A stretch of DNA of 64,000 bases from Inia geoffrensis (Eukaryota > Chordata > Mammalia > Artiodactyla > Iniidae). A model generated the notes under the pieces. The model did not search any database. It was not told where the DNA came from and saw only the letters and a list, made by a program, of their open reading frames with translations. The DNA lies in assembly GCA_036417435.1 (NCBI GenBank), contig CM070901.1:70108501-70172500 (forward strand), in the 5' to 3' direction. Each line of letters begins with the position of its first letter. Positions within the stretch are counted from its first letter, which is position 1. The position numbers and the translations under genes are program-made. Below, in pieces: positions 47,020 to 58,089 of this stretch.

Positions 47020-48930
47020 CATTCCTAGTGTTTACACTGAAAATAATAACTTTCCATTTTTATCCACATCCTTATGGCTTTTTGTGTTTTAAATGTGTCC
47101 AGCTTGGACCTCCCACTTATGTCTGAATCCTGAAGACATTGTTCAGCCCAGGCTGGAACCCCTTACGCACTTGCATGCTGACTGCAGTGCTTCATTTAGG
47201 GAGTCTGAAGGCTCCATCATGACACCTACCCTTCTCCATCCACACTACCCAGTCCATGTTAGCTTATATTCTATGGCTAAAGATGACTATTTCCTAATTC
47301 TTTGCACTATTTTGAAGTACAGCAGAAGGTGAAGTGGCCATTGCATACGCTGGTTTCTCATTAGCCTGAGTACGTTTTCTCTGATCATCTCCAGCCAGGA
47401 TAGTTCACACTTCTTAACAGGCTCATGAAGGCTTTCAATGAAAAATATTTGAACAGAAGATTTAATACTGAATTTCAGCTTTTATATTTTTTTATTCCTA
47501 TTAATTCAACATCTCTTCTATCTATTTCTAATTAATATTTTTCTTTCACTGCTCTTACCTCAGGGAATTTATTTTTAGTTGTTCTTAGTTTATACCATAG
47601 TGTGTAAGCCCACTGAGTAAGTGCTATTTCATGTGGCACACTCTTGTGTAGGCCTTCTTACCAGTTCATATACTTTATTAACTCTGGCTATTTTTTTTTA
47701 TAGACTTTGCTAGGACTTTAAAATTATTTTTCAATAATTTTAGGTTTAAAGAAAAGGTACAAGATAGTACAGAAAATTCTACCCAGTTTCCCCTAAAGTT
47801 AACACCTTATTAACACCTTACATAACAGTGATAAATTTGCCAAAACTAAGAAATTAACATTGGTACTTTATCATTAAAGTGCAGATTTGTTCAGATTTCA
47901 CCAGTTTTTTCACTATTTTTCCACTATTCTCCACAAGCCACTCCACACTAATACTGTAAAAACTCCTCCTGCAAATGGCTCATGCCTCAAGAAAAAAAGC
48001 CTGAGTGGAAAAGAATATTTTAAAATCAAGACTACTGCAAATCAAGAGGCTCAAAAGGCAAGGTCCTGCCTTTATTGGTGGAAAGTAGAGTGAAAAGGTA
48101 GGAATGAAAAGGTGAAAATTTACCTCTGACTGCCCCCAAATTCCTAACAACAGTAAATACAACAAATATCCTAAAATTCTACCCCAAAAGCATAGACCAC
48201 ACACCTTGGACCCAAAGGTAAGATTTCTGCAGACCTGAGGACAACAGAGGACCTCCCACTGAAGTACAAGGCAGCTGCTCAAGTGAGCTGGTATCTAACG
48301 GTTGCCTGCGGGCTGCTACTGTGTGCAATCCTATACAGTCTGAGAGAGGGTCACAGTACCTAAAGATGCTAAACTAGGCAGAGGAAACTGAAGGAAATGA
48401 GTAGCCCATGGTATTACTCTGCTTTTTTTTTTTTTTTTTTTAGTGCTCTGATTTTAACAAAGTAATAAACATTAACAATAAATCTAAAAAAGACAAGTAT
48501 ATTTTGACTTACTTAAGTGTTTATGCATTTGTTCATTCATTCAATAGTTAGTTATTAATTGAGTGCCTACTGCTTCACTACCTCTTCACCAATGAAATGT
48601 CATGACCCGTCCCACCTTATCCAAAACTTGGAAGTGAGTTCACAGACCCTTTTAGCTCGGAAAACTTGATTGGCTTAAATTTGTCTAGGATCCACAGATT
48701 TTTAAGAGTTGTAAAGAACCTCAAACTTGACCTGTAAGAAATATTTTTCCTGCAAAATTTTACCTGCCTCCTCAGTCATTTGGACACAGAGTGACTTAAA
48801 CTTCTGAAACAGGCTGATTGGCAAACCCACTGAATTTTCGCCTTATTGGCCCTTCAATCCACACTGCATGTTTTGGGGTTCCATTTTTTTATGCTATTGT
48901 TTTTATAGATTTACTATTCTTTTTCCTGTT
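47020..48930. other. Mostly unassigned; possible old L1 3' UTR near 47740-47900
   Basis: No gene is recognised. The stretch ..AAAATTCTACCCAGTTTCCC, AACACCTTACATAACAGTGA and TTGTTCAGATTTCACCAG resembles an old L1-type 3' UTR. A poly(T) run lies at 48422-48440. Confidence 0.4.
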
Positions 48931-48934
48931 GTCT

Positions 48935-49180
48935 ATTTTTTTAAAAAATTTATTGAAGTATAGTTGATTTACAATGTTGTGTTTAACTTCTGATGTATAA
49001 CAAAGTGACTCATCTATACATATATATACATACAATATATACTCTTTTTCATACTTTTTCTGTTAAGACTTATCACAGCTTATTGAATATAGTTCCCTGT
49101 GCTATACAGTAGGACATTGTTGTTTATCCATCCTATATATAATAGTTTGCATCTGCTAATCCCATGCTCCCAATATCTTT
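48935..49180 (-). mobile_element. L1 3' UTR fragment, artiodactyl type
   Basis: Reverse complement of an L1 3' end: TTTATTGAAGTATAGTTGAT, ..ATAGTTCCCTGTGCTATACA, GTTGTTTATCCATCCTATAT. Only the tail end is present. Confidence 0.75.
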
Positions 49181-49379
49181 TAACATTTATATAGTGGATT
49201 CATATGATCTTTATATCTGAATAGCAGATGTATGTCCAGATATATCTGGATTTCAAATTCTAGTGTCAAGTTATATTTTGCAGTTTTCTTGCATCTATTG
49301 TTGAGGAAACTGCTATCATTCTATTTGTTATTACTTTGCTGGCAATTTTTCCTCTGCAAAGATTTTCCATCTTTTTTCC

Positions 49380-51660
49380 GTTTTTTCTTTTTGGAATTAT
49401 AATTGACATTCAATGTTTTATTATTTTAAAGTATAGAATATAGTGATTTGACATTTTTACACATTATGATATACTCATCATGATAAGTCTAGTTACCATC
49501 TGTCACCATCTAAAGTTATTCCATATTACTGATTATATTTACTATTCTGTGTGTTACATCCTCATGACTTTATCCGTTCATCTATCAATGAACACTTAGG
49601 TTGCTTTCATATCTTGGTTTGTGTAAATAATGCTGTAATGAAATTAGTGTAAATATATCTTTTTGAATCAGTGTTTTGTTTTCTTTAGGTAAATACCCAG
49701 AAGTGGTTCCTGGATACTATGGTAGTTCTATTTTTTTTTTTTTTTGAGCAACTTCCATACAGTTTTCCATAGTAGCTGCACAAATTTACATTCCCACCAA
49801 CAGTGAATGAGGATTTCTTTTTCTGTACATTCTTACCAACACTTGTTTATTTTTTGCCTTTTTTCATAATAGCCATTCTAACAGGGGTGAGGTGATATCT
49901 CATTGTGGTTTTAATTTGTGTTTCCTTAATGATTAGAGATGTTGAGCACTTTTTCATGTGCCTGTTGACCAGGAATGAAAATGTCTCTTCAAGTCCTCTG
50001 CCCATTTTTCAATCAGATTGTGGATTTTTTTTATTATGTTGTATGTGTTCTTTCTATATTCTGTATAGTAACCCCTTATCAGATACATGATTTGCAAATA
50101 TCTTCTCCCATTAAATATGTTGCCTTTTTGTTTTGTTGATAGTTTCCTTCACTATGCAAAGGCTTTTTAGTTTGACATAGTCCCATTTGTTTATTTTTGT
50201 TTTTATTGAGGTGATAGATTTTTAAAAGTACTGCTAAGATTTATGACAAAATCTGACTCCCAATACCTTTTTCTAAGAGTTTTATAGTTTCAAGTTTTAC
50301 ATTCAAGTCTTTAATCCTTTGTGAGTTCATATGTGGTATAAGATAGTGGTCCAGATTCATTCTTTGCATGTAGCTGTCCAGTTTTTCCAATACATTATTG
50401 AAGAGATTGTCTTTTCTCATTGTATATTCTTGATTCCTTTGCTATAGATTACTTGACCATATATACATAGGTTTATTTATGGGTTCTCTATTCCGTTCCT
50501 TTGATCTATCTGTCTGTTCTTGTGCCAGTACCATATTATTTGATTAAGATAACTTCGTAGTATAGTTTGAAGTCAAGGTGCATGATACCTTCAGTTTTGT
50601 TGTTCTTTCTCAAGTTTGCCTTTGCTATTCAGGGTTTTTTTTCGTTTCATACAAATTTTTTTGTTCCAGTATTATTTCTTCCAGTTCTGTGGAAAATGTT
50701 ATTGGTATTTTAATAGGAATTGAATTGAATCTGTAGATTGTTTTGGGTATTTTTAACATTTTAACAATATTAATTATTCCAATTCATGAGCAAGGTATAT
50801 CTTTCCAATCATAGACATAACTTGTTTTCTTGTGCTTTACCTTTATTGCGCTTCACAGATATTGCATTATTTACAAGTTTAAAATCTGTGGCAACCCTGC
50901 TTTGAGCAAGGATATCACCATCATTTTTCTAACAGCAGTTGCCTACTTTGTGTCTCTGTGTCACATTTATTAATTCTCAAATGTTTCGAACCCTCCACTA
51001 GCAAAAAGATTATGATTCAGTGAAGGCTCAGATAATAGTTACCATCTCTTAGGAATAAAGTATATTAAATTAAGAGATGTACATTTTTTACACATGATGC
51101 TATTGCACATTTAATAGACTACAGTATACTGTAAACATAACTATTATATGCACTGGGAAACAAAAAAATTATCTCACTGGCTTTATTGCTCTATTTGCTT
51201 TATTGAGGTGGTCTGGAACTGAACCTGCAGTATCTCTGAGGTATACCTATATTTGTGTCATCTTTACTTCCTTTCATCAATGCCTTATAGATTTCAGAGT
51301 AAAGATATTTCACCCTCTTGGTTAAATTTATTCATAGGTATTTTATTCTTTTTGATGCAATTGTAAATGGGATGTTTTCCTAATTTCTTTTTCTGATAGT
51401 TTGTTATTAGTGTATAGAAATGAAGCATCTTTCTTTATATTAATTTTGTAGCCTGAAATTTTAATTAATTCATTTGTTAGTTTTAATAGTTTTTTGGTGA
51501 GTCTTTAAGCTTTCATATATGTGTGTATATATATAGTATAATACCATCTGCAAGTAATTACAGTTTTATTTCTTCCTTTCCAACTTGGATGCCTTGTATT
51601 TCTTTTCCTTGTCTGATTGCTATGGCTAGAACTTCCAATGTTATGTTAAATGAAAAAAGT
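49380..51660 (-). mobile_element. Old L1: 3' UTR and ORF2 from RT to C-terminus, interrupted by Tigger/MER2
   Basis: The tail side begins near 49380 (GGAATTATAATTGACATTCA). ORF2 C-terminal sequence follows (ACACTTAGGTTGCTTTCATA at 49592) and can be followed to the RT region at about 51640 (GCTATGGCTAGAACTTCCAA). No long frame survives. A DNA transposon at about 50818-51250 splits it. It is clearly older than the full-length L1s. Confidence 0.82.
50818..51250 (+). mobile_element. Tigger1/MER2-type DNA transposon (non-autonomous)
   Basis: The left part has TTTATTGCGCTTCACAGATA and GTGGCAACCCTGCTTTGAGC. The right part has AATAGACTACAGTATACTGT, TATGCACTGGGAAACAAAAA, GGTGGTCTGGAACTGAACCT and the terminal CTGAGGTATACCT. 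Both Tigger1 ends are joined with the transposase region missing, so it was mobilised in trans. Tigger elements belong to the Tc1/mariner-pogo group and insert at TA. L1 sequence continues on both sides. Confidence 0.88.
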
Positions 51661-52495
51661 GAGAGTGAGCTTCCACTAATGAAAGAAATGAAAGATTACA
51701 TAAACAGATGGAGAGATATACCATGTTTTTGGATTGGAAGAATCAATATTGTGAAAATGACTATACTACCCAATGAAATCTACAGATTCAGTGCAATCCC
51801 TATCAAATCACCAATGGCATTATTTACAGAACTAGAACAAAAAATATTAAAATTTGTATGGAGACACATAGAACCCGAATAGCCAAAACAATCTTAAGGG
51901 AAAAAAAAATGGAGCTACAGGAATCACACTCCCTGACTTCATACTATACTACAAAGCTACAATAATCAAGATAATATGGTACTGGCACAAAAACAGAAAT
52001 ATAGATAAATGGAACATGATAGAAAGCCCAGAGATAAACCCACACATCTATGGTCAACTAATCTATGACAAAGGAGGCAAGGATATACAATGGAGAAAAG
52101 ACAGCATCTTCAATAAGTGCTGCTGGGAAAACTGGACAGCTACATGTGAAAGAATGAAAATAGAACACTTCCTAACACCATACCCAAAAATAAACTCAAA
52201 ATGGATTAAAGACCTAAATGTAAGGCCAGACAGTATAAAACTCTTAGAGGGAGACATAGGCAGAACACTCTATGACGTAAATCACAGAAAGATCCTTTTT
52301 ACCCACCTCCCAGAGAAATGGAAATAAAAACAAAAATAAACAAATGGGACCTAATGAAACTTAAAAGCTTTTGCACAGCAAAGGAAAGCATAAACAAGAC
52401 AAAAAGGCAACCATCAGAATGGGGGAAAATACTTTCAAATGAAGCAACTGACAAAGGATTAATCTCCAAAATTTATAAGTAGCTCATTCATGAGA
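51660..52495 (+). mobile_element. Doubly truncated L1 ORF2 fragment
   Basis: Closely matches ORF2 at about 41640-42460: the 51523-51882 frame contains [20 protein letters not shown], and 52016-52327 contains [20 protein letters not shown] and [20 protein letters not shown]. It starts abruptly at the end of an opposite-strand L1. It ends at ..AAATTTATAAGTAGCTCATT, before the ORF2 end and 3' UTR, with no poly(A). An ordinary L1 insertion keeps its 3' end, so a deletion or DNA-level event is needed. Confidence 0.85.
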
Positions 52496-52584
52496 AGTTA
52501 AGGAAACACTCCCATTCCATAAATAATTCTTTCCTACATTTGCATAACCTTCTTAGAGATCACTGATGGTAGTAACTCAAAATA

Positions 52585-52712
52585 TCTTAACTTCTCTGTG
52601 CCTTATTCTCCTAATATGTAAAAGATCTTCATGGTACAGTGTGAGTTCTACACTTACATGAGAAACTGTATGAAAGCACACGTGTTATCTGGCACATAAA
52701 ATACATACAGTT
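52585..52712 (+). repeat. MIR SINE, 3' half
   Basis: CTTCTCTGTGCCTTATTCTC, ..GTAAAAGATCTTCATGG and ..TATCTGGCACATAAAATACA follow the MIR core and 3' end order. Diverged. Confidence 0.5.
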
Positions 52713-52737
52713 AACTGAATAGTGAAAAATTGGCTCT

Positions 52738-53679
52738 TTAATTAGTAGGACATGAATTCTGGACCATTGTTCTTCGAAGGGCTGATTTGAATTACTTACT
52801 TCTCAGACTGTAAATCATTGGATTGAACAATGGAATGAGGATGGTATAAGACACAGATATTAGGGTGTCTTAACTTGAAGAGTAATTGGATTTGGGCCTT
52901 AAGTAGATGAAAGAGGCACAACCATAATGAACAGTTACCACAATGAGATGGGAGTCATAGGTAGAGAAAGCTTTGTATCTTCCAACAGAGGATGGGATTT
53001 TTAGAATGGCAGAGATGACGTGGATATAGGAGACCAGGGTAAGTAACAGTGGAATAAACAAGACAAACACACGAAGTATGAATATGACCAACTGACTGAG
53101 GCGAGAGTGATGAGATGCGAACTTGAGGACAGGAGAGATATCACAGAAGTAGTGATGGAGATGGTTGGAGGAGTGGAATGGCAGGTGAAATATCAGGGAG
53201 GTGATGACCACTGAGACAGTGAAGCCACAGGCACAGGCAGACACCACAAGTCCCAAACACCTCCCATAACCCATGAGCACTGTGTAATGCAGAGGGTTAC
53301 ATATGGCCACATAACGATCATAACCCATGGCTGCCAGCAGGAAGGAGTGAGAGCAGATGAGGAAGAGGAAGGTAAACATTTGGATGGCACAGGCCAGGAA
53401 GGAGATGGTCTTCTTCTAGGCCAGCAGGTCAACCAGCATCTTGGGTATAATGACGAAGATGCAGCAAGTCTCAGAACAGGAGAGGACACCAAGGAAGAAG
53501 TACATAGGGGTATGGAGGGCTCTGTCCAGTACAATGGTAGGAATGATGATGGCATTGGTGCCCAGCATGAACAGGTACAGAAGCAGAAAGACAACAAAGA
53601 GCAGCTGTTGCAGCCCAGCCAGAGATGAGAAGCCAAGGAAGAAGAACTCTCTCACCGAGGTTTCATTGACCCACTCCAT
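52738..53679 (-). pseudogene. OR10K: Olfactory receptor pseudogene, OR10K subfamily
   Basis: One continuous 313-codon minus-strand frame starts at MEWVNETSV (53679; N-glycosylation site NET at residues 5-7) and ends at TAA 52740-52738. The length equals that of human OR10K1, from memory. Class II receptor motifs are present: LHTPMYFF (55-62), MGYDRYVAIC (118-127), SSVGRYKAFST (230s) and PLFNPMIYSLRSK (near 283-295). Three premature stops lie at codons 88 (TAG 53418-53416), 270 (TAA 52872-52870) and 296 (TAA 52794-52792). In KAFSTC the conserved Cys is Tyr at residue 241. Odorant receptors are G-protein coupled receptors of nasal neurons; this copy cannot make one. No frameshift is present, so decay is by point mutation. 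Confidence 0.93.
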
Positions 53680-53799
53680 GGTCACTGTTATATAGGAGAG
53701 CCAGAGCCAGAGGCCAGGGTCCAGGGAGGGAGAAATGGGGAACTCAGCACAAAGCCTACAGGTGGCAGGCTTTTCCAGATGTTTGATGGAACTCATTCA

Positions 53800-55230
53800 T
53801 TTCCTCCAAATATATCTGCCAAAATAAGAATTAAGGCTAAATATGGAACAGAATAACTGACAACCAATTAGCAGACTTTTTTCCAATACCAAGGACATGT
53901 TATCTCTCTAGCCAAGGATTAAGACATTATCTGATAATTTTCCCTTGTATCTTACTTATGGTTTATTTTGATTTTCTTGCTCACTACAAGCCTAAGGAAA
54001 CCAGCTCTCCAAAAGTGAAAAATATGGTTAATTTCAGCTACCTAAGCATGATCAGAATGTGGAATGAAAGAATGAGTAATATTCAGATACAGCATGTGAA
54101 CTTCAGTTTATCAACCATAAAATGGGGAGGGAGAGGAAGAATTAGACAATCGCTGAACAAAAGTGTGAAGGGATCTGTATTAATTGACAACTTGGTATAT
54201 GCTAAGATATGTGGTAAGAATGTCATATACCTTATGTCAATATTCATTACAGCAATTTTATGTCAATACCCAAAATAATAAGAAAAAAAGAAAAAGCTTT
54301 TAGTGTTATTTCTAACAGAATGACCAATGATAGACCAATTAGAAACACTTCTGGAGGATCCACAAACTAGAGCACTGAGCCAACGATAGAACAGATGATA
54401 ACATTAGTTTAAAAAAATATTCTTTTTCAGGAAGACAAGAGTCACTAAGTTGGTTTAAAAAAAGAGAGAGACTCATTAGTTTAAAAAAATATTCTTTTTC
54501 AGGAAGACAAGAGTCACTAAGTTGGTTTAAAAAAAGAGAGAGACTCATTAACTTTGTTAAATTTTACAACATCCTTCACTTTTCCCATTATAGATGCCTC
54601 AGAGAAACTTAGAAAAATAGTTTTGCAAAAAATGACCAAGAACTTGTCACAGAAAGCGAGAGAGAATGGGTAAACTAGGCAGTTTTCGAGATTCCTACCC
54701 CTGACATAAACCATAAGCTTTATATCTTTTATATATTATTATGCCAATAAAATTCCTTTTGAATATTCTGCTGCTAAATACAGTTTGCAAACTGCTAGAA
54801 AGGATTATTTGTAAAGTCATTTTTAGGCCTTATAGAAGATAACTTTCCATGGGTGTGTTTCCCACTGACCAAGCCTAAGAAGTAAGAAAGTATTCTCTGG
54901 ATACAAGATCATCTAGCATGTATTGGATGTGTCCAGTGTTTGTTTATATACTTTTCAGTATACTTGTATAACTTTTACATCACTTTGTGTTGAAGAATTA
55001 TTTGAATCTGCTACCACAGTTTTTTTTTTTTTTTTTTTTTTTTTGCATTTTTCTAGTCAACAGCAAACCTTAGTTCTCTAGACCCTAAGGTAAATGATTG
55101 GAAATTTCTGAAACTCTGTATCTATTCCTAGAATTTAAAGATAATTTTTATTCTTTCTTAATTACTAAAAACTGGTCCTCAACTCAGTAGTTATAATTAT
55201 TCATTTATTTGAAGTTAGTATTAGGATACT
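53800..55230. other. Unassigned sequence upstream of the OR pseudogene
   Basis: No gene is recognised. Contents are a 72-bp tandem duplication (listed separately) and a poly(T) run at 55020-55044. Confidence 0.45.
54403..54546 (+). repeat. Exact 72-bp tandem duplication
   Basis: Copies 54403-54474 and 54475-54546 are identical over all 72 bases as read. Each starts ATTAGTTTAAAAAAATATTC and ends AAAAAAAGAGAGAGACTC. Lack of any difference points to a very recent event or a length-polymorphic locus. Confidence 0.95.
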
Positions 55231-55246
55231 CACATACACTTGTTTT

Positions 55247-55462
55247 TTTTGTTTGTTTTTTTTTTTTTTGCGGTACGCGGGCCTCTCACTGTTGTGGCCT
55301 CTCCCGTTGCGGAGCACAGACTCCGGACGCGCAGGCTCAGCAGCCACGGCTCACGGGCACAGCCGCTCCGCGGCATGTGGGATCTTCCCGGACCGGAGCA
55401 CAAACCCGTGTCCCCTGCATCGGCAGGCAGACTCTCAACCACTGCGCCACCAGGGAAGCCCA
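55247..55462 (-). mobile_element. CHR-type SINE, short form
   Basis: Reverse-oriented copy with perfect flanking repeats ACATACACTTGTTTT (55232-55246 and 55463-55477). CpGs are well kept (GCGGTACGCGGGCC, CTCCGGACGCGCAGG), indicating one of the youngest SINEs in the window. Confidence 0.95.
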
Positions 55463-55477
55463 ACATACACTTGTTTT

Positions 55478-56222
55478 AAAGCTCTTTAACACAGATAATA
55501 GGAATTTTTCACTCTGTAACTATAAAGATATTTCTGTTATATATATAAATATGAAGAATGTGTACACCATGTATATCCCCATTATATACATGTGTATATG
55601 TATACTAGTTATATGTTTTCTATATCAAGAAAGGCAGACTAATGAGACAGTTTCACTGTATAACACTTCCACCTGGACATATGAATTTCCATCTATTCCA
55701 AGACACAGAGGGAAATCTAAATTTATGGTCATTGCTTATCCTTGTATTGTCAATTTTCCAAGATTTTTCTGGATCTCCTTTCAACTAACCCATGTCTAAT
55801 TCCCACTATATCCTCACTCCACTGACTATGAATTGTAGAGTAGACCACAGAAGTTAGAATTACCTGATTCTGAAAGGGTGCCTGGATCTACCCAATACCA
55901 AAAAAAAAAAAGAAAGAAAAAAAAAACAGTTTGGAGTTTTTGTCACTCAGACACATGAGGCAGCGTTTTTCAGTTAAGTGGATTTTTACATACTGTTAAT
56001 ATAACCCCACAGTCTAAGTGAGTTGTATGATTGATATATTTGCCCTTATCGTGGTGTATGGAGACTCACTGGCACAGTATACCTGAGAAGACACCCCCCA
56101 TCTGCTCAAGAAGACATCAAAGACCACCACAGTGTGTTATATCAGTACTATGGGTAGAAAGGTATAAGAGCAGAAGAATAAAAAGATCTTCCAGCCAAAT
56201 ACCCACAGGCTATAAGATTAAG
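55478..56222. other. Unassigned sequence
   Basis: No gene or named repeat is recognised; an A-rich run lies at 55902-55926. Confidence 0.4.
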
Positions 56223-56224
56223 GT

Positions 56225-56400
56225 AAAAGATCCCTGAATTTGGACTGAGAAGATCTATATTTTAGGTCTAGCTTTGTGTGACTTTGGGCAAAGTACTTAA
56301 CTTGGATATTCAGTCTCCTTATTTTAAAATTAAAGGGGACAGGTCAATAATTGTAAAAAAACTGTTAAGATGCATGGAAAGTATTTAAGAAGAGGCTCCT
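56225..56400 (+). repeat. MIR SINE
   Basis: TTTGTGTGACTTTGGGCAAA, GTACTTAACTTGGATATTCA and GTCTCCTTATTTTAAAATTA follow the MIR core order (TGTGTGACCTTGGGCAAGTT.., ..CTCAGTTTCCTCATCTGTAAAATG). Confidence 0.75.
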
Positions 56401-56404
56401 TGCA

Positions 56405-58085
56405 TGATATCCTACAGAAAGAGATTTGACTTAGGGTAACAGCTGAGTATTGACTTTTAAGAATATTTTCAACTCATGGACTCCAACGTTCTCTAGTTAG
56501 ATGACCCTGAAAGTCCCCTTATAATTTTCTAGAGCCTGTGGATGGAATTCAGGTTATGATCCTTAGAGATGACACTTCCCAACTTATTTTTCTAACTTCT
56601 TAGATCCTCCACAGGGATTTTATGTAGTTTAGATTTAAATAGGGACTCAATATTTGAGGATACTGTGTACCTCAAAAGCAGGCAAATCTATGTTTTTCAG
56701 GTGTAATACTTGTGAGATATTCAATTTATCTTAAGAAAAGCATCAACCTATTAGCTGGGACAAATTATGTAGGCAGCCTCAGATGGTAAAGAAGTGGATT
56801 TTTTATATTCTTAAGTACACATGAACATCCTGAATTTGCCTTAAATACTGTATCAGTTTTCAGTTATAGCTAAAATCATACATCCATGAGTAGAGAGTAG
56901 AAAGAGAAGTAGAGATTTGATAAGTATTATTTCATTTGATCCATAAATCAACCAATCTTAAAAAAGAAGAAGAAAAAGAAGAAAGAAGAAAGGAAAATCT
57001 AACTGGGAGCTTAAATGACCCAGTATAATCATGAAGAAAAATTTAGAGAACAACATGGAGCATGCCAAATCACTTTTAGTGCCTGGAGTTAAAAGCAGCC
57101 CCTGGTTCTCCTTCTTAACCCTGCCACTTGCCAGAATTGTAATGGGGGAAAGTGTTCACAAGCACTAGCCTTCACTCAGGTCTAGACCCCACAAAGCCCC
57201 AAACTAGAACAATATTCCCACTGTTCAGCAAGTACCTACATTGCTCTCCTCCTTTCAATTCAGACAGAAGCAGGTATTCTGTATCTGGGAACCCATTAAG
57301 AATAAGCCAAAGACCAGAACCTGAGGAAATAACAGCAGAAGAGAGTGAACCTGCCTTGAGACAGAAGCTCTCATCTGCATCAACAGAGGTAGCCTCCCCT
57401 ATCCATCAGGACTCTCAGCTTGTCCAGCCGAAGTCACGATCTTGAGAAGTTCTGGTTTGTGCAGTTCTTAGTATCACATGGGAAGTGATTATTAGAAGCA
57501 TGTACTGTGATTATTGGACTCCTGAGTCTTGATCTACTGCTCTAAAGACTTTGTCTTGGGGTTAATTAGAAGTCAAGTCTATTTTGGAAAAATAATGTTT
57601 CCAGTTTCTCAAGGTAACCTTAGTTGAGGAACCTGGGGAACAGGAGCTATGAGCATAATTAGTCTGAATTGGAAGTTCAGTCCATTTGTGATGGATTCTG
57701 AAAGAGAAATCGCCGTGATTTAGTCTGTAGTACAGCAGACCAAGTGGACATTTTTCACTGAATTTTAAGTTAGGATATTGGTGTATTTATGCAGGGATTC
57801 TCACCTTTAGTGTTTATAAGAGCCAAAGTAGGGCTTAATTACAAATTCATCTTATCAGATTCTTGTTCATAAAAATGCTAGTCAAGAATATTGGGGTGAT
57901 CTACAAAAACCTAACTTTTAACAAGTATTTTATGTCTAGTTGAGCGTTATCATTAAGTTACTTGTTATCTTACAAATAAAGTTTAAAGCTTAAAATAAAT
58001 GAGATGTGTGAATCAAAAGCTAATTGTATTAACCTTCTGGAGGCTTCACTTAAATACCACAAAATGTTCCCAATTTAAATGTACA
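56405..58085. other. Unassigned sequence with a short (GAA)n tract
   Basis: No gene is recognised. A GAA-rich tract lies at 56958-56998. A 97-codon frame at 57152-57445 has no resemblance to a known family and no supporting signal. Confidence 0.4.
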
Positions 58086-58089
58086 GTGT

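Noticed and set aside
51660..52495. Twin-priming (5' inversion) of the neighbouring minus-strand L1
   Set aside because: The inverted piece covers L1 coordinates already present in the minus-strand part and is much less decayed, so it is not the 5' part of the same insertion.
53193..53636. 147-codon minus-strand and 113-codon plus-strand frames over the OR gene
   Set aside because: They are shadow frames of the OR10K pseudogene; the OR frame carries the family motifs.
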